In this document: positions 33,668 through 44,330 of the stretch, one piece after another
Position numbering within the stretch: the first letter of the stretch is position 1
Layout: every line of letters begins with the position of its first letter
NCBI RefSeq assembly: GCF_029207565.1
Contig: NZ_JANCMW010000001.1
Coordinates: forward strand, 186,001 to 250,000
Direction: 5' to 3'
DNA length: 64,000 nucleotides
Source: Marinobacter iranensis
Lineage (GTDB): Bacteria > Pseudomonadota > Gammaproteobacteria > Pseudomonadales > Oleiphilaceae
Notes under the pieces: model-generated
Told to the model about the DNA's origin: nothing
Database searches by the model: none
What the model saw: only the letters and a program-made list of their open reading frames with translations
Made by a program: the position numbers and the translations under genes

Positions 33668-35443
33668 ATGGACTGGCAGGGCTGGTTTGCTCTAAGCCTC
33701 GCGGGAGTGGCATTGCTGTTGATGAGCGTCGGGCGCTTTGGTCCGCACCTTGTCATGCTGGGTGTGCTCATCGTTCTCAGTGCCAGTGGCATTATCACTG
33801 CCGATCAGGCCCTGTCCGGGTTTAGCAACAGTGGCCTGATCACGGTTGTCGCCATGTTCGTGGTCGCCTCCGGCATTCACCATTCCGGCGGCGTTGATCT
33901 GGTTGTCCACCATCTGCTCCGGTCGCCACGCACCGTGCGTTCGGCCCAGGCCCGCATTGCGTTTCCGGTCGCATTGCTCAGCGGCTTCCTTAATAACACC
34001 CCGGTGGTTGCCACCATGATCCCGGCGGTTCACGCCTGGTCCCGCAAGATCGGCATATCGCCATCGAAGCTGATGATCCCGTTGAGTTACTCCGCCATTC
34101 TCGGCGGCACCCTGACCCTGATCGGCACCAGCACCAACCTGGTGGTCAACGGGCAATACCAGCAGTTGACCGGGGAGGGCGGTTTCTCGATATTTTCGAT
34201 TACCGCCGTCGGGTTGCCGGTTGCAGTGATCGGCGTGGCTGTCATGCTCCTTGTGCTGCCGAGGGCATTGCCGGACCGCAAGGACCAGCAGAAATTCGGC
34301 TCCATGCGGGAATTTACCCTGGAGGTGGCGGTTGCCTTTGACGGCCCGTTGGTCGGCAAGAGTGTTGGAGAGGCCGGCCTGCGGGAGTTGGAGCGGCTCT
34401 ATCTGGTCGAAATCGAACGGGATGGCAGCGTGGTGACGGCGGTGCCGTCGGAAGAGAGGCTGCGGGGAGGCGACCGGTTGGTGTTTGCCGGCGATACCCA
34501 GGCCATTTCCGATCTACTGCGGATCAATGGCATTGTGCCTTCGGTTCACGACGACGAGCCCAGCCTGAGTAAGGACCGGGCAGAGCGGCGGTTGGTGGAA
34601 GCTGCCCTGTCTCCGCAATCCGAAGTGCTTGGCCTGACGATTCGCGATGCCCGCTTCCGGGACCGTTACGGTGCCGTGGTGCTGGCCGTCGCACGGGGCG
34701 GCGAGCGGGTGTCGGGCAACCTTGGCAATATTCGCCTCAAAACCGGCGATGTGCTGTTACTGGAGGCGCGTCCGGCATTTGTCAGTCGTCAGCGGTACGC
34801 CAAGGATTTCCTGCTGATCAACGACCTGGAAACCGAAACACCCCGCCACGACCGGGCTTACCTGTCCTGGGGCATCCTGCTGGTACTGGTGGCTGCCGCC
34901 GCCTTTGGGGTGCTGAGTATGCTGAATGCAGCGCTGATGGGTGCCGCGCTGATGATTCTCAGCGGTTGCTGTTCCGTCGGCCAGGCCCAGAAATCCGTGG
35001 ATGTGCCGGTAATGCTCACTATCGCCGCTTCGTTTGCCCTGGGGGCGGCCCTGCAGGAAACCGGTGCCGCCGGTTTTGTCGCGGAGGGCATTCTGGGCGT
35101 AAGCAGTGGGCACCCGCTGCTTACGATTCTGCTGGTGTATTTCGCAGTCTCTGTACTGACCGAGGTGATCACCAACAATGCGGCGGCGGTGCTGGTGCTC
35201 CCCATCGTGCTGTCTATGACAGCGTCCCTCGGTATTGCTTCCGAGCCCTATGTGATTGCGGTCATGATGGCCGCATCCGCCAGCTTTGCCACGCCACTGG
35301 GCTACCAGACCAACATGATGGTGTTCGGCCCGGGCGGTTACCGGTTTATGGATTTTGTGAAGGTGGGCCTGCCGATGAATCTGTTTATCGGGCTGGTGAC
35401 CGTTGGCGTGATTTCCCAGGTGTACGGGATCAGCCTTTCCTGA
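33668..35443 (+). CDS. SLC13-type anion/carboxylate transporter with RCK_C domains
   Basis: A 591-residue membrane protein of the SLC13/CitT-like group with two TrkA-C (RCK_C) regulatory domains inserted between the transmembrane halves (about residues 205-370, ending in LRGGDRLVFAGD and LKTGDVLLLEA). The N half has GFLNNTPVVATMIPAV and LIGTSTNLVVNG; the C half has TEVITNNAAAVLVLP. Members import sulfate, thiosulfate or dicarboxylates with sodium; substrate unknown here. The ATG at 33668 follows an AAGGGA site; a TTG at 33650 is a less likely start. It overlaps the convergent EAL gene by 14 bp. Confidence 0.85.
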   Translation: MDWQGWFALSLAGVALLLMSVGRFGPHLVMLGVLIVLSASGIITADQALSGFSNSGLITVVAMFVVASGIHHSGGVDLVVHHLLRSPRTVRSAQARIAFPVALLSGFLNNTPVVATMIPAVHAWSRKIGISPSKLMIPLSYSAILGGTLTLIGTSTNLVVNGQYQQLTGEGGFSIFSITAVGLPVAVIGVAVMLLVLPRALPDRKDQQKFGSMREFTLEVAVAFDGPLVGKSVGEAGLRELERLYLVEIERDGSVVTAVPSEERLRGGDRLVFAGDTQAISDLLRINGIVPSVHDDEPSLSKDRAERRLVEAALSPQSEVLGLTIRDARFRDRYGAVVLAVARGGERVSGNLGNIRLKTGDVLLLEARPAFVSRQRYAKDFLLINDLETETPRHDRAYLSWGILLVLVAAAAFGVLSMLNAALMGAALMILSGCCSVGQAQKSVDVPVMLTIAASFALGAALQETGAAGFVAEGILGVSSGHPLLTILLVYFAVSVLTEVITNNAAAVLVLPIVLSMTASLGIASEPYVIAVMMAASASFATPLGYQTNMMVFGPGGYRFMDFVKVGLPMNLFIGLVTVGVISQVYGISLS

Positions 35444-36725
35444 GTGCTGTTTCGGTGGGGTTGGCGAGTATGTCGCAGCAGAGAACCCGCAGCTCCCCCT
35501 TGTGGTAATAACCCAGTGACAGGGTTACGCACATATAGGCGCCGGTAATACACAGGTAGGGTGCGGTTATCTGCAAATGTCCTGGCTGGGCGATGGCCTG
35601 GCGCAGGTATTGCTGGCGGTACCAGTCGGCACTGGTGGTGCTTTCCAGCGGACGAAACCTTGGATCCAGGCTGCGTGCCATGGCATCGGACACGATGGTG
35701 TCGTCGATCTGGACACCGTTGGCATCGACCAGGTAACACCGCGATACGGCAGGGTGGCTTAGCAGGGCATCACAGGCCTCGTTCATTTCCATGCCCTGGG
35801 CGAGCCTGTCCACGGCATTGCGAAAAAAATCCTCGAAGAAAGAGACCAGTTGCTGGGTGGGATCCCTCGTGACCCGGTTTTTGCTCTTGTAGTCTTTCAG
35901 CAGCCCTTCCAGGTCCGTTACTTCGTGGGGGATGTCCGTCAGCGCGGTGCTGGGCCTGCGGAAATAAAATCCCTGAACGAAATCCACCCCCGCATCAATG
36001 GCGATCATCGCCTGGTCGTGGGTCTCCACGCCTTCCAGGAGTACCAGGCAGCCGGACTGATGCAGCAGCGAGACAATGCCGTTGAGTATCTGCCGGGCCT
36101 TGTGGTCGTCGGTCGCCCGGGTCAGCAGTTTGCGGTCGAGCTTTACGATGTCCGGGGACAGGTTCCAGATCCGCTCGAAGTTGGAATGGCCAGCGCCAAA
36201 ATCATCAATGGCGGTGAGACAACCCAGTTTCTGGTAGTAGGCAACGGTTTCACGCAATCGTTCAGCATCGTCCGTTGGCTGCTCAACAATCTCCATCACG
36301 ATGCGATGGGGTGGCAGACCGGTTTTCTTCAGCAACTCGCCAAAGAAGGAATCGGCGCGGTTGCCAGCCGACACCACACGGGGAGATACGTTCAGGAACA
36401 ACCAGTTCAACTGGTCATGGAACCCTGAATAGTTACGGATGTGCAGGTATCGACAAAGGCGGTCGAGCAACAGGTTCTCGGCATCCGAGCAGGGCAGATC
36501 AAAGAGATGCAGGGGCAATACCGCAGCGTTATCGGTATCAAAGGCACGAATCAATGCTTCGTAGCCGACAATGCGTTTGTGGGAGATGCTGAATATGGGC
36601 TGCAATGCTGTTCGCAGCGTCAGGCCCTGATAGTCGGCCGTCCATGATTCTCCCTCCCTGGTTAACATAGGCGACAGCACATCAACTTCCGGTGCGGTCA
36701 TCTGCTCTGGGAGGGTTCGCGACAT
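35430..36725 (-). CDS. EAL-domain c-di-GMP phosphodiesterase with C-terminal sensor
   Basis: A 431-residue predicted cytoplasmic phosphodiesterase. The EAL domain (about residues 20-255) keeps the catalytic set: YEALIR, LFLNVSP, VMEIVEQ, DDFGAGHSNF, IVKLDRK, LLEGVET and VQGFYF. It is therefore likely active in hydrolysing c-di-GMP. The C-terminal 150 residues resemble a PAS/PDC-type sensor like that of Bacillus YkuI. The ATG at 36725 (MSRTLPEQ) has AAAGG just upstream; the frame is open to a GTG at 36800. It is convergent with the SLC13 gene. Confidence 0.85.
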   Translation of the reverse strand: MSRTLPEQMTAPEVDVLSPMLTREGESWTADYQGLTLRTALQPIFSISHKRIVGYEALIRAFDTDNAAVLPLHLFDLPCSDAENLLLDRLCRYLHIRNYSGFHDQLNWLFLNVSPRVVSAGNRADSFFGELLKKTGLPPHRIVMEIVEQPTDDAERLRETVAYYQKLGCLTAIDDFGAGHSNFERIWNLSPDIVKLDRKLLTRATDDHKARQILNGIVSLLHQSGCLVLLEGVETHDQAMIAIDAGVDFVQGFYFRRPSTALTDIPHEVTDLEGLLKDYKSKNRVTRDPTQQLVSFFEDFFRNAVDRLAQGMEMNEACDALLSHPAVSRCYLVDANGVQIDDTIVSDAMARSLDPRFRPLESTTSADWYRQQYLRQAIAQPGHLQITAPYLCITGAYMCVTLSLGYYHKGELRVLCCDILANPTETALRKG

Positions 36726-37280
36726 AGGCCTTTTCTGGTCCGGATAAACGAAAACACCGGGAAAGCCCCAGGCTACCCGATCTGTTGATCCCGGTCGCAC
36801 TCTACTGATTGGTTAATGGCCGTTCAGTTAGAATGAACAGGATTGTCAAGACAGACAGAAGAGTGCCAAAAACAGCAGGTTATTACCACTATTTCATGTA
36901 AAAACAGGTAGCGGCGTCAAGCGGTGCATATTGTATGCGGCAGGAATAGCATCCGGAGGCCCCGCCGGGAGCCGCTAGTGATCAGTTGTTGCTGGGTACC
37001 GCAACGGATTCGTCGAATTCAATTTCCATGTCTGTTCCTCTCGTTCACTGAGTGACCCGAACCGGGCAATTAATGTATGTGAAAAGTCTATCGTGCCCAT
37101 CGTTTCCTGCAATCCGTAGAACCCGTATCAGACCAAAGGTATAAGGGATAGTACCTATCAGTCCCTTGGTCAGAAATTCTGACCTATGTGAACAAAACAT
37201 TTTGATTGGTTTTAGGCGAGGCTCTTCCTACACTGCACACAAGGTTTTAACGGGTTTCAGGGAGCGCAACGTCGATCGCT
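36726..37280. other. Gap between the EAL gene and cytochrome b561 gene
   Basis: 555 bp separate the divergent EAL gene (minus) and cytochrome b561 gene (plus). It is more AT-rich than the flanks and should hold both promoters. The only coding candidate is a 15-residue minus-strand peptide at 36982-37029. No structured RNA, repeat or operator could be supported. Confidence 0.4.
36982..37029 (-). CDS. Candidate 15-residue peptide
   Basis: On the minus strand, an ATG at 37029 opens a 15-codon frame ending TGA at 36982-36984 and reading MEIEFDESVAVPSNN. A good ribosome site (AGAGGA) lies a few bases upstream of the ATG. It precedes the EAL gene by about 256 bp on the same strand. It is acidic, has no signal or membrane segment, and could be a leader peptide, a modified-peptide precursor or chance. 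No family is recognised. Confidence 0.3.
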   Translation of the reverse strand: MEIEFDESVAVPSNN

Positions 37281-37841
37281 ATGCAGGTACGCAATTCGGA
37301 CGGCAGGTTTGGGGCGGTTTCCATCGGCATTCACTGGCTGGTGGCCGTTGCGGTGTTCGGCCTGTTCGGTCTCGGGTACTGGATGGTGGGCCTGTCTTAT
37401 TACGACGACTGGTATCGCACAGGCCCGGACATTCATCGAAGTGTTGGTATCCTGTTGTTGCTGGTCATGCTGTTCAGGTTGTTATGGTGGCTGGTAAACC
37501 CTGTTCCACGTCCCTTGCCGAGTCATAGTCGGGTGGAAGTGCTGGCAGCCCATGGCGCCCACTTCCTGCTTTACGCACTGATTTTCGTGGCCATGGTAAG
37601 CGGCTACCTCATCTCTACCGCGGATGGTTCATCGATCAGTGTATTCAACTGGTTCGAGGTGCCATCGGTGACCGGCCAGATAAAGGGAATGGAGGATACA
37701 GCCGGGCTTGTTCACTATTGGTCAACCTGGGCACTGGTCGTACTTGCCGGTTTGCACGGCCTGGCCGCCATAAAACATCACCTGATTGACCGGGATGACA
37801 CCCTGCGGCGTATGTTGGGTACGGACCGTCGGCAACAATAA
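37281..37841 (+). CDS. Cytochrome b561 family membrane protein (YceJ-like)
   Basis: A 186-residue membrane protein with four predicted helices. Candidate heme-ligating histidines are in SIGIHWLVAV (helix 1), DIHRSVGI (helix 2), AAHGAHFLLYAL (helix 3) and LAGLHGLAAIKHH (helix 4). Members carry electrons across the inner membrane between quinol and periplasmic partners. It lies 53 bp upstream of yceI on the same strand, as yceJ lies next to yceI in E. coli, so the two probably form an operon. Confidence 0.85.
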   Translation: MQVRNSDGRFGAVSIGIHWLVAVAVFGLFGLGYWMVGLSYYDDWYRTGPDIHRSVGILLLLVMLFRLLWWLVNPVPRPLPSHSRVEVLAAHGAHFLLYALIFVAMVSGYLISTADGSSISVFNWFEVPSVTGQIKGMEDTAGLVHYWSTWALVVLAGLHGLAAIKHHLIDRDDTLRRMLGTDRRQQ

Positions 37842-37894
37842 TCCGGTTAACTTATACAATCATGCCTTCGGGCTGTTTCAACAAGGAGACGAAC

Positions 37895-38476
37895 ATGAAA
37901 AAACTGCTGCTTGCATCTGCTGTGACGCTCACGATGGTTGGCGGAGTCCAGGCCTCCGAGCATAGTGGAACCTACGCGTTCGACACCAAGGGTGCCCACC
38001 AGTTTATTACCTTCAAGATTTCCCACCTGGGTTACAGCTGGCTTTATGGTCGGTTCAATGACTTCGATGGCCAGTTCGTCTACGACGCGGAAAATCCCGC
38101 AAACAGTTCCGTCGAAGTGACCGTGGATACGTCCAGCGTTGACTCGAACAATGCCGAGCGCGATAAGCACCTGCGTGAAGAGGACTTCCTGTACGTCAGC
38201 GAGTACCCCGAGGCTACATTCAAGAGCAAGAGGGTGGTTGTGGATGATGAAGGCGAGGCCGACATCATCGGTGACCTGACCCTACGCGGCGTGACCAAAG
38301 AGATCACCCTGGATGTCGAAATGCTGGGCCATGGTGAGGACCCCTGGGGCGGCTACCGCATGGGTTTCGAGGCGGAAACCGAGTTCAAGTTGACCGACTT
38401 CGATATTCCCATGGACCTTGGCAAGGCCTCCGAGACGGTTGAGATGATCATCTCCGTTGAAGGTATTCGCCAGTAA
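37895..38476 (+). CDS. YceI family periplasmic protein
   Basis: A 193-residue secreted protein. Signal peptide at residues 1 to about 22 (MKKLLLASAVTLTMVGGVQA). The mature lipocalin-like fold shows FDTKGAHQFITFKISHLGYSW, DVDTSSVDS-type segments and LTLRGVTKEITLDVE, typical of YceI isoprenoid-binding proteins. The ATG at 37895 is chosen because AAGGAG lies upstream and the signal peptide starts there; the frame is open back to 37862. Proposed role: binding an isoprenoid quinone or lipid in the periplasm with the cytochrome b561 partner. Confidence 0.9.
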   Translation: MKKLLLASAVTLTMVGGVQASEHSGTYAFDTKGAHQFITFKISHLGYSWLYGRFNDFDGQFVYDAENPANSSVEVTVDTSSVDSNNAERDKHLREEDFLYVSEYPEATFKSKRVVVDDEGEADIIGDLTLRGVTKEITLDVEMLGHGEDPWGGYRMGFEAETEFKLTDFDIPMDLGKASETVEMIISVEGIRQ

Positions 38477-38486
38477 AACGGCTTTT

Positions 38487-38517
38487 CCCCATCCCCCTTC
38501 ACATGGCGGGGATGGGG
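38487..38517. terminator. Hairpin between convergent yceI-type gene and chemoreceptor gene
   Basis: CCCCATCCCC (38487-38496) pairs perfectly with GGGGATGGGG (38508-38517) across 11 nt. It lies between the convergent YceI gene and chemoreceptor gene, so it may end transcription in both directions, although no clear T-tract adjoins it. Confidence 0.45.
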
Positions 38518-38536
38518 TGCACTTCCTTCCCCTGAT

Positions 38537-40174
38537 TCACACCCTGAACCGGCCTGTCTGCTGTTCCAGTTCCCTCGCGTAGTCATCCAGTGATTTGCTG
38601 ATCCGGTCGATACTGCCTGAACGTTTCATTCCCTCGGCCGCCAGGTCGTTGATTTCAGTAACGCTGCGATTGATCTCGTCGACTACCTGGGTCTGCTCTT
38701 CGGTAGCCGAGGCCACGCTGGTGTTCATGTCGCTGATATCCGCCATGGATTCGAGAATGCCCTGAAGTTCGGCTTCGGCTTCCGTTGCCAGTTTCTCGGT
38801 TTCCACGGCTTCCTTGCTGCCGGTTTCCATCACCGCCACGATATCGGCAACACCGGTTTGCAGGGCGGTGATCATGGTCTGTATGTCTTCAGTGGATTGC
38901 TGGGTTCTCTTGGCCAGTGTGCGGACTTCGTCGGCAACAACCGCAAACCCCCGCCCCTGTTCCCCGGCGCGGGCAGCCTCTATAGCCGCGTTGAGGGCAA
39001 GCAGGTTGGTCTGATCGGCGATTTCCCGAATAACGTCCAGTACCGAGGTAATGTTTTCCGAGTCTTGTGAAAGCTTGCGTATAACCTCCACCGCCTTGGA
39101 AATCTGTGCCGCCAGGCGCTGTACCTGAACGGATGAATTACGGATGATGGTCGCCCCGTTGCGGCCTTTCTCCTGAGCCTGTTTGGTAATGTCAGCGGCC
39201 CGCGACGCATTGCCCGCGACTTCTTCAATAGCGCTTTGCATTTCATTGATCGCCGTTGCGACCATGGAAATGGCATCGGTTTGCCGGGTTACCCCGTTAC
39301 TGTTATCGCTGGCAGCGGTTGATAATTCGGAAGCACCCTCGCCCAGTTGTTTGCTCAGGTTCTGGATGGAGCCGATCATGGTCTGGAGGTTTTCCAGTAC
39401 ATGGTTGAAACTTACAGCCAGTTTGCCCAGGTCATCGTCCGTTTCAACGGGGATTCGTTGGGTAAGGTCTCCTTCGCCCTGGGCGATGTTGTCCAGTTGT
39501 TTTCTCAGTACGCCAACGGATTGAACAATCATCCGAAGGAACACAACGAACAAGAGAATGCCGATGATAACGGCGCCGACCGTAATGATCAGTATAAAGA
39601 CGGAACTGGAAAGCCCTTCTCCGGAGGCCTCATGGGCAACGAACTGCGCCTGCTCGTCGGCATGGATGCCTACGCGGTCGTAATAGCCCCGGAGTTGGCT
39701 GAAGGCCTGGTTGCTCGGGCCAATCAACATTTGATGCCCGGCATGTGGGTCACCTGACCGGGCAATCTTCATGGATTGGCGCGCCGTATTCAACCACTCA
39801 TCGTAGGTAGCGCGAAACCCCTCGATTTTCTCGGAAATGCCGGTGCCCCGCAGGCGCTCTATCGCTTTATTCAGTCTCTCCAGTGCCTGGCCAGCGTTTT
39901 CCTCAAAGTCCGCCTTGTGCTGGTCAGGGGGTTCATTGTTTTCTGTGGCGCTGATGAAGGACATCTGTGCGACCAGTGCCTGGTAAAGGTCCCGGTCACC
40001 GTTTAGGGCTTCGCTGACAGCGGGAAGGTAGCGTTCGGAAAGCGCTTCTGTGTGTGCGACCAGGTTTCTTGCTGTAAGAACGCTGAAAAGGCCTATGACA
40101 ATCAGGGCTATGGCGGAAATTGCGAAAGGTAAGGCGACTTTGGCCCGCAGGCCCAAGGAACTTCTTATATTCAT
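38537..40174 (-). CDS. Methyl-accepting chemotaxis protein
   Basis: A 545-residue transmembrane chemoreceptor. TM1 lies at about residues 12-34, a mainly helical periplasmic sensor domain runs to about 190, and TM2 is at about 192-214. A HAMP domain follows, then a cytoplasmic coiled coil with the signalling tip [20 protein letters not shown] followed by [19 protein letters not shown]. The tip contacts CheA and CheW. No C-terminal CheR-docking pentapeptide is seen. The ATG at 40174 has a good AAGGA site. Its ligand cannot be predicted. Confidence 0.93.
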   Translation of the reverse strand: MNIRSSLGLRAKVALPFAISAIALIVIGLFSVLTARNLVAHTEALSERYLPAVSEALNGDRDLYQALVAQMSFISATENNEPPDQHKADFEENAGQALERLNKAIERLRGTGISEKIEGFRATYDEWLNTARQSMKIARSGDPHAGHQMLIGPSNQAFSQLRGYYDRVGIHADEQAQFVAHEASGEGLSSSVFILIITVGAVIIGILLFVVFLRMIVQSVGVLRKQLDNIAQGEGDLTQRIPVETDDDLGKLAVSFNHVLENLQTMIGSIQNLSKQLGEGASELSTAASDNSNGVTRQTDAISMVATAINEMQSAIEEVAGNASRAADITKQAQEKGRNGATIIRNSSVQVQRLAAQISKAVEVIRKLSQDSENITSVLDVIREIADQTNLLALNAAIEAARAGEQGRGFAVVADEVRTLAKRTQQSTEDIQTMITALQTGVADIVAVMETGSKEAVETEKLATEAEAELQGILESMADISDMNTSVASATEEQTQVVDEINRSVTEINDLAAEGMKRSGSIDRISKSLDDYARELEQQTGRFRV

Positions 40175-40288
40175 TTGTCCTTCCTCTGCCTTCTGGAAAT
40201 AGCGTCATGCGTCCAGTCAGAATAGCAGCGGAAAGCGGTTTGTCATTGTTCAGGGATGGCTCGACTGAGCATGCCAGATATCAGCCCT

Positions 40289-40528
40289 TCAGAGTGTATC
40301 CGTGGACTCCGCGGCTGCTTGCCCGTTGCGGCAAAGGTGCCGCTGACGCCAGAACTGGCCGAAAAAGATAACCAGGCCAATCAGCAGCCCTGCCCACAGG
40401 TAGGGTTCCGCTAACTGGAAAGTGCCGCTTATGGCGAATTCCACCAGCAGCATCAGGGTAAGAGCAAGAACAGCATTCACCATGGCCGTAATCATGGCCT
40501 GCCCGCAGGCTTTCAGGTTTGGTTTCAT
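40289..40528 (-). CDS. Small two-helix membrane protein
   Basis: A 79-residue protein with two hydrophobic helices (about residues 12-32 and 42-60), joined by a short loop with FQLAEPYLW. A clear GGAGAACT ribosome site precedes the ATG at 40528, supporting a real gene. It vaguely resembles the DUF2798 type of two-helix proteins. No function is proposed. Confidence 0.6.
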   Translation of the reverse strand: MKPNLKACGQAMITAMVNAVLALTLMLLVEFAISGTFQLAEPYLWAGLLIGLVIFFGQFWRQRHLCRNGQAAAESTDTL

Positions 40529-40752
40529 AGTTCTCCACTCGTGGATGTCGTGAAACGGGTCATCGTTATACTGATGGCGAGCATACGGTGAGGGTTAAAC
40601 TCTCTCCATGCGGGAATTCCGCTATTGGAAATCCGACGGGGTGTTGGTGTATCCGCTCCCGCCTCCATATAATGTGCGCTCCGGCTGCTGGCCGGGTAAT
40701 CCAGCGGAATGCACATCAGGCAACATTCACAGCAGGCAACAAAGGGGCATCC

Positions 40753-43068
40753 ATGCCAGAGTTTCAGACCACGGATGAAGGCTTTGAGCGGGTTTCACTG
40801 AGGGACTATACCGAAAAGGCCTACCTTGACTACTCGATGTACGTCATTCTCGACAGGGCACTGCCCAACGTTGGGGACGGATTGAAGCCGGTCCAGCGTC
40901 GGATTATCTACGCCATGTCCGAGCTCGGCCTGAAGTCCACCTCAAAGTACAAGAAGTCCGCCCGTACGGTGGGTGATGTTCTGGGTAAGTTCCACCCCCA
41001 CGGTGACAGTGCCTGTTATGAAGCCATGGTGCTTATGGCCCAGCCGTTTTCGTATCGTTATCCGCTGGTTGACGGCCAGGGCAACTGGGGTGCACCTGAT
41101 GACCCCAAATCCTTCGCAGCCATGCGCTACACTGAATCACGCCTCGCCAGGTTTGCGGATGTCCTGCTCAGTGAGCTGGGGCAGGGCACAGTGGACTGGG
41201 TACCGAACTTTGATGGCACCATGGACGAGCCTGCCGTATTGCCCGCCAGGCTGCCGCACGTTCTGCTGAACGGCACCACGGGTATCGCCGTAGGCATGGC
41301 AACGGATATTCCGCCTCATAATGTCCGGGAAATTACGGCCGCCTGTGTACGCCTGCTTGAGCAGCCAGACGCCACCACCGACGACCTGTGTGAGCACGTC
41401 AAGGGGCCGGATTTCCCGACTTACGCGGAGATTATTACCCCCCGTAAGGACATCCGTCAGATGTACGAAACCGGCCGCGGTTCATTGCGGATGCGGGCGC
41501 GCTGGATCAACGAGGGTGGCGAAATCGTGGTGACCGACCTGCCGCACCAGGTATCCGGGAACCGCGTGCTGGAGCAGATAGCCCAGCAAATGCAAACCAA
41601 GAAGCTGCCCATGGTGGCGGACCTGCGGGATGAATCGGACCATGAGAACCCGACCCGGCTGGTGATTGTTCCTCGTTCCAACCGGGTGGATCTGGAAGGG
41701 CTGATGGCCCACCTGTTTGCCAGTACCGACCTGGAAAAGACCTACCGGGTGAATATCAATGTGATCGGCAACGACGGCCGTCCGGGTGTGAAAGGCCTTC
41801 GTGAGATGCTGACGGAGTGGCTCAGCTTCCGCCGTACCACCGTCACACGGCGTCTGCAGCACCGGCTGGATAAGGTGCTGGCGCGTCTGCATATCCTTGA
41901 GGGTCTGCTGGTTGCCTACCTGAACATCGACGAGGTCATAGCGATTATCCGCTATGAGGACAAGCCCAAGGCGGAATTGATGTCCCGCTTCGGGCTGTCG
42001 GAAGAGCAGGCCGAAGCCATCCTTGAGTTGAAATTGCGCCACCTGGCCAAGCTTGAGGAAATGAAGATTCGTGGTGAGCAGGACGAGCTGTCCGCCGAGC
42101 GGGATGAGCTGCAGGCGATTCTTGGCTCCGAGGACCGACTGCGGGAGTTGATCAAAGACGAGTTGCTGGCGGATGCGGAAACCTTTGGTGACGATCGTCG
42201 GTCGCCCATTGTGGAGCGCCGAGAGGCCAGGGCCTTCAGCGAAACCGAACTGGTATCCAATGACCCGGTGACGGTTGTGCTGTCCGAGAAGGGCTGGGTC
42301 AGGGCCGCCAAGGGGCACGATATCGAGCCCGAAGGGCTGAGTTACAAGGCCGGCGACAAGTTCGCCATGGCCGCCAAAGGCCGCAATAACCAGCAGGCGG
42401 TGTTCCTGGATTCCACCGGGCGAGCCTATTCCCTGGTTGCCCATTCGCTCCCTTCCGCAAGGGGGCAGGGCGAGCCCCTGAGTGGTCGTATCAATCCGCC
42501 TTCGGGCGCGACTTTCGCAGGCCTTTTGATGGGCGATCCGGCCCGCAAGGTGCTGCTGGTCACTGATGGCGGCTACGGCTTCGTGACCTCCCTGAACGAT
42601 ATGATCAGCAAGAACCGCAACGGTAAGGCCGTAGTGTCGGTACCGAAAGGCGCCAGGATCATGCCGCCCGTGGCGGTGTCGGATTCCGAAAAGCCACTGT
42701 ACCTCGGGGCTATTTCCAACGAGGGCCGGATGCTGGTATTCCCTCTGAGCGAGTTGCCGGAGTTGTCGAAGGGCAAGGGCAACAAGATCATCAGTATTCC
42801 CTCTGCAAGGGTTCAGAACCGGGAAGAGTACGTGGTGGCCGTCGCGGTGTTTGCCGAAGACGACCAACTGGAAATCCGCGCCGGTAAGCGCAAAATGGGA
42901 TTGCAGTTCAGTGACCTGGAGCACTATCTGGGCGAACGCGGCCGCCGTGGCCACAAATTGCCCCGCGGGCTCCAGCGGGTGGATGCCATTGATGTGATTC
43001 AGTCGGCCAGCAATGCCGCTGTCGCTGATGACGTCGCCAATGCAGAGGAGCAGCCTGACAGTGAGTGA
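40753..43068 (+). CDS. parC: DNA topoisomerase IV subunit A
   Basis: A 771-residue breakage-reunion subunit. The quinolone-resistance region is [13 protein letters not shown], and the catalytic tyrosine lies in [10 protein letters not shown] (about residue 120). GVDL-type tower segments and C-terminal beta-pinwheel blades follow. The ATG at 40753 ([11 protein letters not shown]) is chosen on family length; the frame is open to 40588. Its last codons overlap the GTG start of serB. Confidence 0.96.
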   Translation: MPEFQTTDEGFERVSLRDYTEKAYLDYSMYVILDRALPNVGDGLKPVQRRIIYAMSELGLKSTSKYKKSARTVGDVLGKFHPHGDSACYEAMVLMAQPFSYRYPLVDGQGNWGAPDDPKSFAAMRYTESRLARFADVLLSELGQGTVDWVPNFDGTMDEPAVLPARLPHVLLNGTTGIAVGMATDIPPHNVREITAACVRLLEQPDATTDDLCEHVKGPDFPTYAEIITPRKDIRQMYETGRGSLRMRARWINEGGEIVVTDLPHQVSGNRVLEQIAQQMQTKKLPMVADLRDESDHENPTRLVIVPRSNRVDLEGLMAHLFASTDLEKTYRVNINVIGNDGRPGVKGLREMLTEWLSFRRTTVTRRLQHRLDKVLARLHILEGLLVAYLNIDEVIAIIRYEDKPKAELMSRFGLSEEQAEAILELKLRHLAKLEEMKIRGEQDELSAERDELQAILGSEDRLRELIKDELLADAETFGDDRRSPIVERREARAFSETELVSNDPVTVVLSEKGWVRAAKGHDIEPEGLSYKAGDKFAMAAKGRNNQQAVFLDSTGRAYSLVAHSLPSARGQGEPLSGRINPPSGATFAGLLMGDPARKVLLVTDGGYGFVTSLNDMISKNRNGKAVVSVPKGARIMPPVAVSDSEKPLYLGAISNEGRMLVFPLSELPELSKGKGNKIISIPSARVQNREEYVVAVAVFAEDDQLEIRAGKRKMGLQFSDLEHYLGERGRRGHKLPRGLQRVDAIDVIQSASNAAVADDVANAEEQPDSE

Positions 43069-44281
43069 GCTGGTTCTGATCAACGTGTCGGGGCGTGATA
43101 AGCCTGGTCTGACGTCGGAAATAACCGGCATCATGGGGCAGTACGATGTGCGGATTCTGGACATTGGTCAGGCGGTGATTCACGACCACCTGACCTGGGG
43201 AATCCTGATCGAGATTCCCGACGAATCCAAGTCCTCGCCGGTTATCCGGGACCTGCTGTTCCGGCTGCATGCGCTGGACCTGCAGGTGCGTTTTGCACCC
43301 ATCACCATCGAGGAATATCAGCAGTGGGCGGAAGGTCGCAACCGCGCCTGCTACATCGTCACGCTGCTGTCGCGGGATATCAAGGCAGAGCAGATTGCGC
43401 GGGTGTCCGCCATTACCGCCCGCCATGGCCTGAATATCGACAATATCAGCCGGCTGTCGGCCCGTCCGTCTCTGAACCCTTCCGAGAACCGCATCGCCTG
43501 TGTCGAGTTTTCCGTAAGGGGCACTCCCTCTGACCTGGAGCAGTTGCGTTCCGATTTCCTCCACATCGCCGGGGAAATGAACGTGGATATTGCCTTCCAG
43601 GAGGATTCCATCTTCCGTCGCAACCGCAGACTGGTGGTGTTCGATATGGATTCCACCCTGATTGACGCCGAAGTCATCGACGAGTTGGCCCTGGAAGCCG
43701 GTGTGGGAGCGCAGGTGGCGGAAATCACCGAGCGGGCCATGCTGGGAGAGCTGGACTTCAGCCAGAGCTTTGCGGAGCGTCTGGCTCTACTCAAGGGCCT
43801 GGACGAGTCGGTGCTTGAGGGTATTGCCGGGCGCCTGCGGATGACCGAGGGCGCGGAGCACCTGATACTCAGGCTTAAGTCACTGGGTTATCGCACGGCG
43901 ATTCTTTCAGGCGGCTTTACCTACTTTGCCCGTCATCTCCAGCAAAAACTCGGGATTGATTACGTTTATGCCAATGAACTGGAAATCGAGAATGGCAAGG
44001 TAACGGGCCGCGTGGCCGGCCAGATCGTGGATGGCAAACGCAAGGCCGAGTTGCTCCAGGAAATTGCCGAGCGGGAGCACATATCGCGGGAGCAGGTGAT
44101 TGCGGTGGGGGATGGCGCCAACGACCTTCCGATGCTGAGCCAGGCCGGTCTGGGCGTTGCCTTCCGCGCCAAGCCATTGGTCAAGGAGTCTGCCCGCCAT
44201 TCCATCTCGACCCTGGGGCTTGATGCCATTCTCTATCTGATCGGGTTCCGGGAAAGTGACAGCCTGCAGGTAGGAAAGTAG
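43061..44281 (+). CDS. serB: Phosphoserine phosphatase
   Basis: A 406-residue enzyme ending the serine pathway. The N-terminal half has two ACT-like domains ([19 protein letters not shown] at the start). The HAD domain carries the nucleophile motif [12 protein letters not shown] (about residues 193-204), SGGFTYFA, and [10 protein letters not shown] near the end. The GTG at 43061 is preferred: it overlaps the parC stop by 8 bp and GAGGAG lies about 10 bp upstream. ATGs further upstream are in frame but unlikely. It functions with serA of this window. Confidence 0.92.
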   Translation: MSELVLINVSGRDKPGLTSEITGIMGQYDVRILDIGQAVIHDHLTWGILIEIPDESKSSPVIRDLLFRLHALDLQVRFAPITIEEYQQWAEGRNRACYIVTLLSRDIKAEQIARVSAITARHGLNIDNISRLSARPSLNPSENRIACVEFSVRGTPSDLEQLRSDFLHIAGEMNVDIAFQEDSIFRRNRRLVVFDMDSTLIDAEVIDELALEAGVGAQVAEITERAMLGELDFSQSFAERLALLKGLDESVLEGIAGRLRMTEGAEHLILRLKSLGYRTAILSGGFTYFARHLQQKLGIDYVYANELEIENGKVTGRVAGQIVDGKRKAELLQEIAEREHISREQVIAVGDGANDLPMLSQAGLGVAFRAKPLVKESARHSISTLGLDAILYLIGFRESDSLQVGK

Positions 44282-44292
44282 TTGCCAGCACA

Positions 44293-44319
44293 CGCGGTCC
44301 GGCCTTTGGCCGGACCGCG
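44293..44319. terminator. Hairpin between convergent serB and fimX-like genes
   Basis: CGCGGTCCGGCC (44293-44304) and GGCCGGACCGCG (44308-44319) form a perfect 12 bp stem with loop TTT. It is 11 bp past the serB stop and 11 bp from the end of the convergent fimX-like gene. There is no T-tract, so a bidirectional terminator is only probable. Confidence 0.5.
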
Positions 44320-44330
44320 CAATGCGGGGC

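Noticed and set aside
41482..43164. 560-codon open frame antisense to parC
   Set aside because: parC is unambiguous on the plus strand and the antisense product resembles no known protein.
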